Source: a virus. Taken from it: 53,939 nt of DNA. The notes beneath the pieces are model-generated. The model was given only the letters and a program-made list of their open reading frames with translations. It was not told the origin of the DNA and did no database searches. Each line of letters starts with the position of its first letter. The stretch's first letter is position 1. Of the stretch, positions 38,111 to 44,902 are shown piece by piece. The position numbers and the translations under genes are program-made. The stretch is from IMG/VR virus record IMGVR_UViG_3300027741_000088, positions 1 to 53,939 of that record, one strand, 5' to 3'.

Positions 38111-38181
38111 TGCCTTGTGGTGTAATGGTAACACAGCGGTCTCTGAAGCCGCTTTTCTACGTTCAAGTCGTAGCAAGGCAA
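38111..38181 (+). tRNA. tRNA-Gln (anticodon CTG)
   Basis: The acceptor stem TGCCTTG pairs with CAAGGCA, with discriminator A. The anticodon arm is GCGGT-CTCTGAA-GCCGC, giving anticodon CTG for CAG. The T-arm is CTACG-TTCAAGT-CGTAG. CCA is not encoded. The next promoter begins three bases after this tRNA. Confidence 0.88.
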
Positions 38182-38183
38182 AG

Positions 38184-38211
38184 TTGATAATTAATTAAAT
38201 TAAAGTATAAT
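38184..38211 (+). promoter_or_regulatory. Early-type promoter of the GDP-mannose epimerase gene
   Basis: TTGATA (38184-38189), 16 bases, TATAAT (38206-38211), ending 6 bases before the ATG at 38218. Confidence 0.7.
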
Positions 38212-38217
38212 ACTCTC

Positions 38218-39192
38218 ATGAAACATTGCTTGGTTCTTGGTGCAGGTGGATTTATTGGCAATCACCTAGTCAATAAGCTGGTTGAGCAAGGTCATTGGGT
38301 CAGAGGGGTAGACATCAAGACCCCTGAATACAGCAAAACCAAAGCTAATGAATTTTTAACGTTTGATCTAAGAAAAAACAAACTAGTAACAGAATCTTTT
38401 GATTGCTGCCCCAACGGTGAAGGGTTTGATGAAGTGTATCAATTGGCAGCTGACATGGGTGGTGCAGGTTACATATTTTCTGGTGATCATGATGCTGATG
38501 TGATGCACAATTCAGCTCTTATTAATCTGCATGTGTGTGAGAATGCTGTTCAATTTAAAGCCAAGAAAGTATTTTACTCTTCTTCTGCTTGCATGTACCC
38601 AGAACACAATCAATTGGATCCTAATAATCCCAATTGTGAAGAGAGTTCTGCTTACCCTGCAAATCCTGACAGTGAATATGGATGGGAAAAGCTTTTTAGT
38701 GAAAGATTATACTTAGCATTTAACCGCAATCACAATCTGGATGTAAGAATTGCCAGGTTTCACAATATCTTTGGACCTTATGGGTCTTGGAACAATGGCA
38801 AAGAAAAAGCCCCAGCTGCAGTATGCAGAAAAGTAGCACAAGCAGAAGATAGTGGTGAAGTTGAAATTTGGGGTGATGGTAAACAGACACGAAGCTTTCT
38901 TTATATTGATGAATGCTTAGAAGCAGTTGAGAGGTTAATGAATTCAGATTTCAAAGGCCCTGTAAATATCGGGTCTGAAGAAATGATCACCATCAATCAG
39001 TTAGTAGACAAAGTGAGTAAAATTGCTGGTAAATCATTGATCAAAAAGCACATACCTGGACCATTGGGTGTTCGAGGCCGCAATTCTGACAATAAACTTA
39101 TTAAAGAAAAACTTGGATGGTGCCCTTCTTTGCCTGTAGAATATGGGCTGCAGAAAACTTATGCATGGATAAATGCACAGGTGCACAAATAA
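38218..39192 (+). CDS. GDP-mannose 3,5-epimerase (GME-like)
   Basis: The 324-residue product is an extended SDR enzyme that converts GDP-D-mannose to GDP-L-galactose (and GDP-L-gulose). The NAD-binding loop is GAGGFIG (8-14), followed by YQLAADMGGAGYI (74-86), SSSACMYP (121-128) and the catalytic Tyr154 and Lys158 in YGWEK. Downstream are RFHNIFGP, EKAPAAVCRK, DGKQTRSF and GVRGRNSDN, which closely follow the plant-type GME sequence as I remember it and separate it from general UDP-glucose epimerases. It has its own early promoter, directly after the tRNA array. It would supply an L-sugar donor for the glycosyltransferase cluster. Confidence 0.9.
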   Translation: MKHCLVLGAGGFIGNHLVNKLVEQGHWVRGVDIKTPEYSKTKANEFLTFDLRKNKLVTESFDCCPNGEGFDEVYQLAADMGGAGYIFSGDHDADVMHNSALINLHVCENAVQFKAKKVFYSSSACMYPEHNQLDPNNPNCEESSAYPANPDSEYGWEKLFSERLYLAFNRNHNLDVRIARFHNIFGPYGSWNNGKEKAPAAVCRKVAQAEDSGEVEIWGDGKQTRSFLYIDECLEAVERLMNSDFKGPVNIGSEEMITINQLVDKVSKIAGKSLIKKHIPGPLGVRGRNSDNKLIKEKLGWCPSLPVEYGLQKTYAWINAQVHK

Positions 39193-39194
39193 CC

Positions 39195-39270
39195 GCTCCT
39201 GTATTGGCACTGTCTTCTAAACAGTTAGCGCATAATTGGATTAATGCAGGTTCGATCCCTGCCAGGAGCG
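39195..39270 (+). tRNA. Non-canonical tRNA-Arg-like gene (anticodon TCT) with displaced D-arm
   Basis: Acceptor GCTCCTG pairs perfectly with CAGGAGC, the T-arm GCAGG-TTCGATC-CCTGC is perfect, and the anticodon arm ACTGT-CTTCTAA-ACAGT gives TCT. However, only seven bases (TATTGGC) separate the acceptor from the anticodon stem, where a D-arm should be. A D-arm-like hairpin (GCAT-AATTGGATTA-ATGC) lies after the anticodon arm, in the variable region, and partly overlaps the T-stem. Total length is a normal 76 bases. It may be an unusual functional tRNA, a rearranged pseudo-tRNA or a tRNA-like RNA. It starts three bases after the epimerase stop. Confidence 0.6.
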
Positions 39271-39444
39271 GGCAATATTTCTATATAGCATTTTAAAGAA
39301 CGTTTTCTAGCTCTTTCTATTAATTTAAGATATACGCTTTTATACTTCATTAAATTATTTAACTTACCAGTAACCTTTAATTTAGAACTTGTCAGGTGCA
39401 CTTGATTAATATTTTTTACAAATAAATTATAGCATGAACAATAG

Positions 39445-39452
39445 AATAAATA
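39445..39452 (+). promoter_or_regulatory. Late-type promoter motif of the lysis cassette
   Basis: AATAAATA ends 5 bases before the ATG at 39458. The 174 bases before it, after the tRNA-like gene, contain no gene that I can support. Confidence 0.55.
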
Positions 39453-39457
39453 CTTTT

Positions 39458-39700
39458 ATGAAAGATTGTGCTTGGTTTAGAGCGTTTCTATATTTCTCTA
39501 TTGCTGCATTGCCCGCATTAATTACAGATTTTGGCAAATATAAAGCATTTTCAGACATTTCTTCTGTATCACTTACCATTATTATTTCTAATATGCTTTT
39601 ACAAGGGTTTATTGCTGTTAGAGCGTATTTGGACCAGTCCATAACAAGAATCCAAAAGGATAAAAAAGACGGTAAAAAGGTTGATCTAATAAATGAATAA
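39458..39700 (+). CDS. Holin-like small membrane protein (80 aa)
   Basis: The start at 39458 is preferred over the in-frame ATG at 39434 because a late-type promoter lies 5 bases upstream. The product has two hydrophobic segments, about residues 6-25 (AFLYFSIAALPALI) and 38-57 (VSLTIIISNMLLQGFIAV), then a charged Lys/Asp-rich tail. Two membrane helices with a basic tail, upstream of an endolysin, fit a class II-type holin that times membrane opening. Its end overlaps the next gene by 8 bases. The assignment is by topology and context. Confidence 0.6.
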   Translation: MKDCAWFRAFLYFSIAALPALITDFGKYKAFSDISSVSLTIIISNMLLQGFIAVRAYLDQSITRIQKDKKDGKKVDLINE

Positions 39701-40160
39701 CCTAAGTAATTACATGAAAAACTTACTGCCTTTAATTTTTATTCCATTGCTTGTGGCTGGTTGTGCAACCACAGGAAATCATACTCCTAATGATCCAGCA
39801 CAGACTGTGGAGAATGCATTGCCTTACATTGCCCCTGCAGTCACCCTCACTTGCACTGTAGTATTGGATCAAGCTGTTTCAGATAGCGATAGGACTGAGA
39901 AAGCCAAAATGATTAATAATGTGGCTACCATAGTGGAAGGATTGACACGTGGCGCTACACCCACACCTGAGCAATTGCAAAAAGCTCTTACTGATTATCT
40001 GCCTGTGGAGAAAACTCACTGGGCCAAGTATGTTGTAGCTATTAAAGATCTATATGCTACCCAATTTAATAAAGTGGGTGGTAATGCTAAACTTGCAGTG
40101 GATGTTCTCAATGCCATTGCCAAAGGCTGTAAAGACGCCACAGAGTCTTACGTAGACTAA
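39693..40160 (+). CDS. Lipoprotein in the lysis cassette (155 aa)
   Basis: The N-terminus has a signal sequence with a lipobox: hydrophobic LLPLIFIPLLVAGC with the Cys at residue 24. After processing, a roughly 130-residue helical domain faces the periplasm or envelope space. Lipoproteins in lysis cassettes often act as outer spanins, but this product is longer than typical and I see no partner inner spanin for certain. The gene lies between the holin-like and the short 66-residue gene, with a four-base stop/start overlap downstream. Confidence 0.7.
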   Translation: MNNLSNYMKNLLPLIFIPLLVAGCATTGNHTPNDPAQTVENALPYIAPAVTLTCTVVLDQAVSDSDRTEKAKMINNVATIVEGLTRGATPTPEQLQKALTDYLPVEKTHWAKYVVAIKDLYATQFNKVGGNAKLAVDVLNAIAKGCKDATESYVD

Positions 40161-40360
40161 TGCCCACTGGAATTATACAAGCGTTACTGAGTGCCATTTC
40201 TGGAATATTTGGTGCTATCAACAATGTGTTTGGCGCTAAGAACACACCAGAGATGAAAAAAGCTCAAGAACAACAGAAAGAAGCCAACTTCAATGATGAA
40301 GTAGAAAAAGCCATAAAGGACAAAGATGTTAAAAAAATTCGCGATATTCTCTCTGAGTAG
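40160..40360 (+). CDS. Small amphipathic protein of the lysis cassette (66 aa)
   Basis: The start overlaps the preceding stop (TAATG). Residues about 4-26 are hydrophobic (IIQALLSAISGIFGAINNVFG) and may enter the membrane, followed by a strongly charged Lys/Glu/Asp/Gln helix. A single N-terminal hydrophobic helix with a charged coiled-coil-like body is the layout of inner spanins, so it could be the partner of one of the flanking lipoproteins. This is inference from topology alone. The next gene begins inside its 3' end. Confidence 0.55.
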   Translation: MPTGIIQALLSAISGIFGAINNVFGAKNTPEMKKAQEQQKEANFNDEVEKAIKDKDVKKIRDILSE

Positions 40361-40745
40361 TTTTCTGTTATGTGCGTGTACAACTGTTACACCCAACAAA
40401 GTAACAGATGAAATAGCCTCTTATGATGCAACAACACCCAATGGATATGATGTACAAAACTCTGGCTTTATTGGCTTTACTGATGACGGCCGGGGTCTTA
40501 TTACTCAGTTTGGTCTTCTCCGCTACAACACCCTCATCAAAGCGTACAAGATACGGTTCAAGAGTTTCAAGGGTGTTGATTTGAATGAGAATGCAGGTAT
40601 AACTGAGTATACTGATAAATTAAACAATAAACTCTTCATCATAGACCAGCAGCATTTGGTTTATTATGCTATTTTAAATAGCTGGCGCAAAGATGGTAAA
40701 GAACCAGATTCTATCTGGGACAAAGCTAAAGATTTAGTTAAATAA
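40326..40745 (+). CDS. Second lipoprotein in the lysis cassette (139 aa)
   Basis: A Shine-Dalgarno-like AAAGGAC precedes the ATG inside the end of the previous gene. The signal sequence ends in a lipobox-like LLCAC with Cys at residue 18, so the product is predicted to be a secreted lipoprotein. The rest is a mainly alpha/beta domain with an FIGFTDDGRGLIT segment and a charged C-terminus. Together with the first lipoprotein it makes an unusual pair of lysis-cassette lipoproteins. Outer spanin or envelope-modifying activity is possible. Confidence 0.65.
   Translation: MLKKFAIFSLSSFLLCACTTVTPNKVTDEIASYDATTPNGYDVQNSGFIGFTDDGRGLITQFGLLRYNTLIKAYKIRFKSFKGVDLNENAGITEYTDKLNNKLFIIDQQHLVYYAILNSWRKDGKEPDSIWDKAKDLVK
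40739..40744 (+). promoter_or_regulatory. Late-type promoter motif before the endolysin
   Basis: TAAATA, within the stop of the preceding gene, ends 7 bases before the ATG at 40752. Confidence 0.35.
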
Positions 40746-40751
40746 TATTAA

Positions 40752-41246
40752 ATGAGAGATCGGTTTGATTGGATAATTAAGTTTGTTTTAGATGCTGAAG
40801 GTGGTTATACCAATGATCCAGACGACCCTGGTGGCGAAACAAACTTCGGTATTGATAAAAGAAGCCACTCAGATGTGGATATCAAAAATCTCACAGTAGA
40901 GCAAGCCAAAGACATTTATTTTAATGAATATTGGACAAAATATAGTTGCTGGTTATATGCAGCACCTCTTGGTGAAGTTTACTTTGATTGTTGTGTAAAC
41001 ACTGGTGCTAAGCAATCCAACAAGTTCTTACAAAGAGCTGTTGGTGTCACCCCTGATGGTATTGTTGGTCCTAAAACACTGGAAGCCATAGCCAATAGAG
41101 ATGCTCATAAGACTGCTCTAGAAGTTATCAATCAACGACAAAAATTTTATGAAAACTTGGCCTATAATAAATTAAGTTTAAAGAAGTTCTTAAAAGGATG
41201 GACCAACAGAAACAATAACTTAAGAAAGTATATCAATGAAGTTTAA
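40752..41246 (+). CDS. Endolysin: GH108 muramidase with a C-terminal peptidoglycan-binding domain
   Basis: The 164-residue product cuts the glycan strands of peptidoglycan to release progeny. The catalytic block EGGYTNDPDDPGGETN (16-31) contains the proposed catalytic Glu16 and the conserved Gly-rich loop followed by FGI, the GH108 signature. A short connector with several Trp and Cys follows, then the PG_binding_3 block GVTPDGIVGPKTLEAI. No signal peptide is present, so it depends on the holin for access to the wall. Its last codons overlap a small Lys-rich gene. Confidence 0.95.
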   Translation: MRDRFDWIIKFVLDAEGGYTNDPDDPGGETNFGIDKRSHSDVDIKNLTVEQAKDIYFNEYWTKYSCWLYAAPLGEVYFDCCVNTGAKQSNKFLQRAVGVTPDGIVGPKTLEAIANRDAHKTALEVINQRQKFYENLAYNKLSLKKFLKGWTNRNNNLRKYINEV

Positions 41247-41385
41247 AGATTTTTACAATAAAATTAAAAAGAAGAAAAAAGACAAGTTGCCTCAAGCAAA
41301 CAATGTGCACACAGACACTTCTAACATGCCAAATACTGCTGCTTTGCCTGCTGCTAATGCCGGCAATCAACCCAGATTGTCTTAA
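41236..41385 (+). CDS. Small Lys-rich protein overlapping the endolysin end (49 aa)
   Basis: A 49-codon frame begins at 41236 within the last codons of the endolysin in a different frame. It starts MKFKDFYNKIKKKKKDKL, a strongly basic helix, then continues with an Asn/Ala/Pro-rich tail. Its close coupling with the lysis cassette and the absence of a better reading frame in the 150 bases favour a real gene. A role in lysis or packaging is only a guess. Confidence 0.4.
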   Translation: MKFKDFYNKIKKKKKDKLPQANNVHTDTSNMPNTAALPAANAGNQPRLS

Positions 41386-41388
41386 CAG

Positions 41389-41417
41389 TTGAATTAATAA
41401 AAATACGACGCTAATAT
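41389..41417 (+). promoter_or_regulatory. Early-type promoter of the dTDP-glucose dehydratase gene
   Basis: TTGAAT (41389-41394), 17 bases, TAATAT (41412-41417), ending 6 bases before the ATG at 41424. Confidence 0.6.
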
Positions 41418-41423
41418 TATTAT

Positions 41424-42392
41424 ATGCCGAAAATACTTGTCACAGGTGGCTATGGATTCATAGGCACACATTTTCTCATACGTCTGTTAGAAGATACAGA
41501 TTTTGTTGTGTACAACATAGATTGTGAATCATATGCAGCCAATAAAGATAACATAAAAATGTATCTTAAGGACAACAAACAATACCGCAGAAGACTCAAA
41601 TTGTTTAAAAAAAACATATCTAATAAGAAACTATTGGATGCATTGTTTGCAAAAATTAAGCCTGACTTTGTGGTTAATATTGCAGCTGAATCTCATGTGG
41701 ATAACAGCATCACAGGCCCTGCTCCTTTTATTCATTCTAACATTGTGGGTACATTCAATCTTCTGGAATGTTCCAGAAAATATGATGTGAGCAAATACAT
41801 TCAAGTGAGCACAGATGAAGTTTATGGGCAACTACATGATTTAAATGATGCTTATTTCAAAGAGACAGATAACTTGCATCCTAGCTCTGTGTATTCAGCT
41901 TCCAAAGCTTCTGCAGATTTATTAGCTTTGTCTTATTTCAAGACATTCAAGCTCAATGTGTGTGTTACTCGTTGTTGCAATAATTATGGTCCTCATCAGC
42001 ACAAAGAGAAACTATTGCCCAAGACCATTCTCAATGCTTTGGGCAATTTACCAATTCCTGTGTATAGCAAAGGTGAGAACATGAGAGAGTGGATACATGT
42101 ACAAGACCATTGCAGAGGTATTCTTGCTGTTCTGAATCAAGGCGCACCAGGTGAAATATACAACATTGGTACTGGTACAGTTTTAACAAATATTAAGCTT
42201 GTTAAAATGGTAATTGAGTTGGTAGAAAGAAAAGAAGATCTAATTGAATTTGTTGAAGACAGAAAAGGACATGATTTTATATATGCTACCAACAGTGACA
42301 AGATTGCCAGTGAATTGAAATGGCTACCCAAGATTGATTTTCAGGAGGGATTGAAGCAAACAATTGCATGGTATAAAAAACAGTTGAATTAA
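41424..42392 (+). CDS. dTDP-glucose 4,6-dehydratase (RmlB-like)
   Basis: The 322-residue extended SDR enzyme would make the dTDP-4-keto-6-deoxy-glucose intermediate used for rhamnose and other deoxysugars. NAD-binding GGYGFIG is at 8-14, NIAAESHVDNSI at 85-96, the active-site Thr130-Asp131-Glu132 in STDEVYG, and the catalytic Tyr157 and Lys161 in YSASK. The substrate region (RCCNNYGPHQ) and the C-terminal helix follow the RmlB family. No RmlC- or RmlD-like gene is visible, so the product may be used by other enzymes outside the window. It is the last gene before the tmRNA. Confidence 0.93.
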   Translation: MPKILVTGGYGFIGTHFLIRLLEDTDFVVYNIDCESYAANKDNIKMYLKDNKQYRRRLKLFKKNISNKKLLDALFAKIKPDFVVNIAAESHVDNSITGPAPFIHSNIVGTFNLLECSRKYDVSKYIQVSTDEVYGQLHDLNDAYFKETDNLHPSSVYSASKASADLLALSYFKTFKLNVCVTRCCNNYGPHQHKEKLLPKTILNALGNLPIPVYSKGENMREWIHVQDHCRGILAVLNQGAPGEIYNIGTGTVLTNIKLVKMVIELVERKEDLIEFVEDRKGHDFIYATNSDKIASELKWLPKIDFQEGLKQTIAWYKKQLN

Positions 42393-42413
42393 TTAACTAT
42401 ACATGCATAATTA
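42384..42413 (+). promoter_or_regulatory. Candidate promoter of the tmRNA
   Basis: TTGAAT (42384-42389) and TATACA (42408-42413) are 18 bases apart, overlapping the dehydratase end. Transcription would start about 14 bases before the mature tmRNA 5' end. Confidence 0.35.
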
Positions 42414-42433
42414 TTTATAGTTCATTAACAACT

Positions 42434-42844
42434 GGGGGCGTAATGGTATCGATTGAATGATGGAATACACAAGTGCAGGTACTGGGGCATGCCAGTTTAA
42501 TAATAGCAAAACAACATTAAATGCCGAAGACAACTTCGACATGGCCATGAGTCTCGAAGAAGCTGATGCAATCCTTGCAGCAGCAGGCTTTGTGGACGCA
42601 GAAGCCACACTCGAGCTAGTTTAACTGCTCGATCGTTCCATGGTAGATTGAGACCTGTAACATGGAGCGTGTAACTGGTCTTCGTATAAATTGGGTTATA
42701 ACAATTAATAATTTATATGTACAAAATTGTTATCAGTAAGGGCTTTTTGTTTAGTTTAATCCTTATGAAAATTCAACTAAGACAAACTTGTAGTGCTTGT
42801 GAGTGAAATTATTCAAGACGCGGGTTCGATTCCCGCCGCTTCCA
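42434..42844 (+). ncRNA. ssrA: Phage tmRNA (transfer-messenger RNA) with a 33-codon tag
   Basis: The 5' GGGGGCG (42434-42440) pairs with CGCTTCC near the 3' end with two G-U pairs, and the T-arm GCGGG-TTCGATT-CCCGC with preceding GAC is the conserved tmRNA end. A is the discriminator at 42844; CCA is not encoded. The tag frame opens GCC GAA GAC AAC (Ala-Glu-Asp-Asn) at about 42523 and runs 33 codons to TAA near 42624, with residues including LAAAG in the middle and LELV at the end. A 9-pair hairpin with one wobble (CGTTCCATG / CATGGAGCG) follows the stop, as expected for helix 5. It would rescue stalled ribosomes on mRNA lacking stops and tag the product for proteolysis. Confidence 0.92.
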
Positions 42845-42861
42845 GTTTTTAAAATAAAAAT

Positions 42862-44877
42862 TTAAGGAACAATTCTTACGTAACCAGCACACAATGCCAT
42901 TCCTATAGATGTGCCAACTGTTCCTGAGTTATTAAATCCCACTCTCCAGTATAAAGTATCACCAGGTGCATATGGGTAATTAATTGTATTAGAACCTGAT
43001 CCACCATAAGGAGTTGTTGAATTATAAGCTGGCATTACAATGTAATTATTTCCAATATTTGTACCAATCACAGGACGAAATATTGATCTAGTATTATCAC
43101 CGGCTGTTCTAAGATATACAGCTGATAGAGTATTAGTAAATACTTCATTTTTTGCTATTTCAATATACCATTGTGCAAGATTAGTATTCTCACTTTTTTC
43201 AAAAAGAAAATTACCTTCAATGGTACCTTGCCCATTTTTTAACCTGGATGACAGTTCATTAGCTGGCATTACACCTGATAATGCTCTAGGATAAACACTT
43301 GCAGTTCCAACTTGTGACTGCAAAGCCCCGCTTCCCATTATACCAGCTGAACAAAAAGGCCCAATTGCAAGGTAATACGATGTGTTGGTAACATTTCCTG
43401 CTGTAATTGTTCCAGAAGCAGAAATATTTCCAAAAACAGTTAATTTTTCATTTGGTGTTGTGGTGCCCATGCCTACATTACCATTTCTATCAATAGACAT
43501 TGCAGGTATTCCCATGGCAGGAGCAAATACACTGCTGATGCCAAACACATTGGTGATTTCATCATAAGATGCAAATGCACCAGAGAAACCAGACAATGTG
43601 GTACTGCCTGGTGTGGATTCTCCTATGCGTAGCGAAGGATTGGTACCATCATTAGCTGGACTGTGAATTAAATCTAGATTGCGACCAGTGGAAGAATAGA
43701 AAAATAAATTACCAGAAGCTGAAATATTACCTTGCACAGTTAAAGCATTGGCAACACTATCAGTACCAATGCCCACATTGCCTGGGAAGAATATGCCACC
43801 TGCTGCACTCACCAGGAACTGGTCTGTTCTGGTGGTTGAAACGGTATCAGTATTAGTATCACCTTTCCATATCCAGGTTCTGTCATATGCTGCTTCTGCA
43901 TAACCGCCAGCTGCATGGCTATTTTCACCTCTAGCCACCGTGAAGATACCTTCTGCATGGCCATATGCTCCAAGAGCAGACACACTATATCCTTGAGTAT
44001 GGCTATAATTACCTACAGCACCAGTGCGGCTACCTTCAGCATGTGCACGGCTACCTGAAGCAATGTTAAAGGTACCTTCCGCATGACTGCGGGTACCTGA
44101 TGCTGTATTATTTGTACCTTCTGCATGACTATAATTACCTGAAGCAATATTATAAGATCCTTCTACATGACTATGTAACCCTGAAGCAACATTGGAATTA
44201 CCTTCTGCATGGCTAGCATTCCCTGAAGCAATATTGCTTTCACCCTCTGCATGAGCATAAAATCCAGTAGCGGAAGTGTAATACCCTTCTGCATGAGAAT
44301 AAATCTGTGAAGCCAATGTAGCACCGCCTTCTGCATGGCTACCATAACCTGAAGCTACACTCTCAGTGTTCTCTGCATGGCTATAATCACCTGAAGCTAA
44401 TGTACCGCTACCTTCTGCATGACTGGCAACACCTGAAGCTGTTGTACCTGTACCCTCAGCTAGAGCATAGCTATTAGTTGCTTGGCTGCTAAAAAACTCT
44501 GCTCTTAAGCCATTCTTTAGCTGAAAAGCTGCAACATTATCATCAAGAAATACTGCAATAGGCTGCGTACCATTTTGTTGCACAGTAAAAGCAGGGCCTG
44601 TGCCATTATTAATTACACTCAATGCACTAGTAACTGTAACAATTGTATCAACTACAGAGAAGTCACCCAATGCTGACAAATTGCCTCTTATTAATGTGTT
44701 GCCACCAATGGTCAAATTGCCTGTGGCAGAAAGAGCACCAATGACATGAAAATCGCCTCTGAATGGTTCTTGAGGAGAAGCTATAGGATCTGCACCAGAA
44801 TCAGGATAACCTGCTGAAGGCAATGTGTGGTGATTTCTTCTGTGATATTTGTTATGAAATCGTGCATTACTGGCCAT
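42862..44877 (-). CDS. Tail fibre with YadA-like head repeats (671 aa)
   Basis: Residues about 135-330 consist of about 13 repeats of the form x-x-A-S-G-x-x-S-H-A-E-G, the left-handed beta-roll of YadA head domains. N-terminal to these are a short His-rich segment and a GNLTIGG/SALGDF part. After them come GNVGIG..., two NxLTV-G-NIS-type units and a block shared with the plus-strand long fibre gene (IHSPANDGTNPSLRIGES). The C-terminal 180 residues form a separate beta domain. Such trimeric rods project receptor-binding tips. It has its own reverse late-type motif. Confidence 0.8.
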   Translation of the reverse strand: MASNARFHNKYHRRNHHTLPSAGYPDSGADPIASPQEPFRGDFHVIGALSATGNLTIGGNTLIRGNLSALGDFSVVDTIVTVTSALSVINNGTGPAFTVQQNGTQPIAVFLDDNVAAFQLKNGLRAEFFSSQATNSYALAEGTGTTASGVASHAEGSGTLASGDYSHAENTESVASGYGSHAEGGATLASQIYSHAEGYYTSATGFYAHAEGESNIASGNASHAEGNSNVASGLHSHVEGSYNIASGNYSHAEGTNNTASGTRSHAEGTFNIASGSRAHAEGSRTGAVGNYSHTQGYSVSALGAYGHAEGIFTVARGENSHAAGGYAEAAYDRTWIWKGDTNTDTVSTTRTDQFLVSAAGGIFFPGNVGIGTDSVANALTVQGNISASGNLFFYSSTGRNLDLIHSPANDGTNPSLRIGESTPGSTTLSGFSGAFASYDEITNVFGISSVFAPAMGIPAMSIDRNGNVGMGTTTPNEKLTVFGNISASGTITAGNVTNTSYYLAIGPFCSAGIMGSGALQSQVGTASVYPRALSGVMPANELSSRLKNGQGTIEGNFLFEKSENTNLAQWYIEIAKNEVFTNTLSAVYLRTAGDNTRSIFRPVIGTNIGNNYIVMPAYNSTTPYGGSGSNTINYPYAPGDTLYWRVGFNNSGTVGTSIGMALCAGYVRIVP
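43499..43620 (-). repeat. 122-base inverted repeat, copy 2
   Basis: These bases are the exact reverse complement of 32817-32938. Their translation is the same block of residues in the same orientation within each fibre gene. Confidence 0.9.
43925..44475 (-). repeat. Tandem codon repeats encoding the beta-roll
   Basis: About 13 imperfect tandem repeats of around 42 bases encode the SHAEG units of the fibre. The repeat spells mostly A-S-G-x-x-S-H-A-E-G-x-x-x-x, so copy number could change by recombination. Confidence 0.8.
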
Positions 44878-44882
44878 ATGAT

Positions 44883-44890
44883 TATTTATT
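44883..44890 (-). promoter_or_regulatory. Late-type promoter motif of the fibre gene, reverse strand
   Basis: Reverse-strand AATAAATA ends 5 bases before the ATG whose A is at 44877. Confidence 0.55.
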
Positions 44891-44902
44891 TAATTCTGCA
44901 AG

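Noticed and set aside
37970-38176. A 68-residue reverse-strand frame across the tRNA array
   Set aside because: It is the antisense of tRNA-Asn, -Thr and -Gln, a common false gene; its residues simply read the conserved tRNA arms.
39434-39457. Earlier start of the holin-like gene at 39434
   Set aside because: The late-type motif at 39445-39452 would lie inside the gene; the ATG at 39458 fits the 5-base rule.
42411-42608. Reverse-strand 65-residue frame within the tmRNA
   Set aside because: It lies antisense to the tmRNA tag region and has no promoter support.
43925-44475. CRISPR-like regular spacing in the SHAEG repeat region
   Set aside because: The 42-base units are codons of a beta-roll with no unique spacers, and no cas genes are seen.
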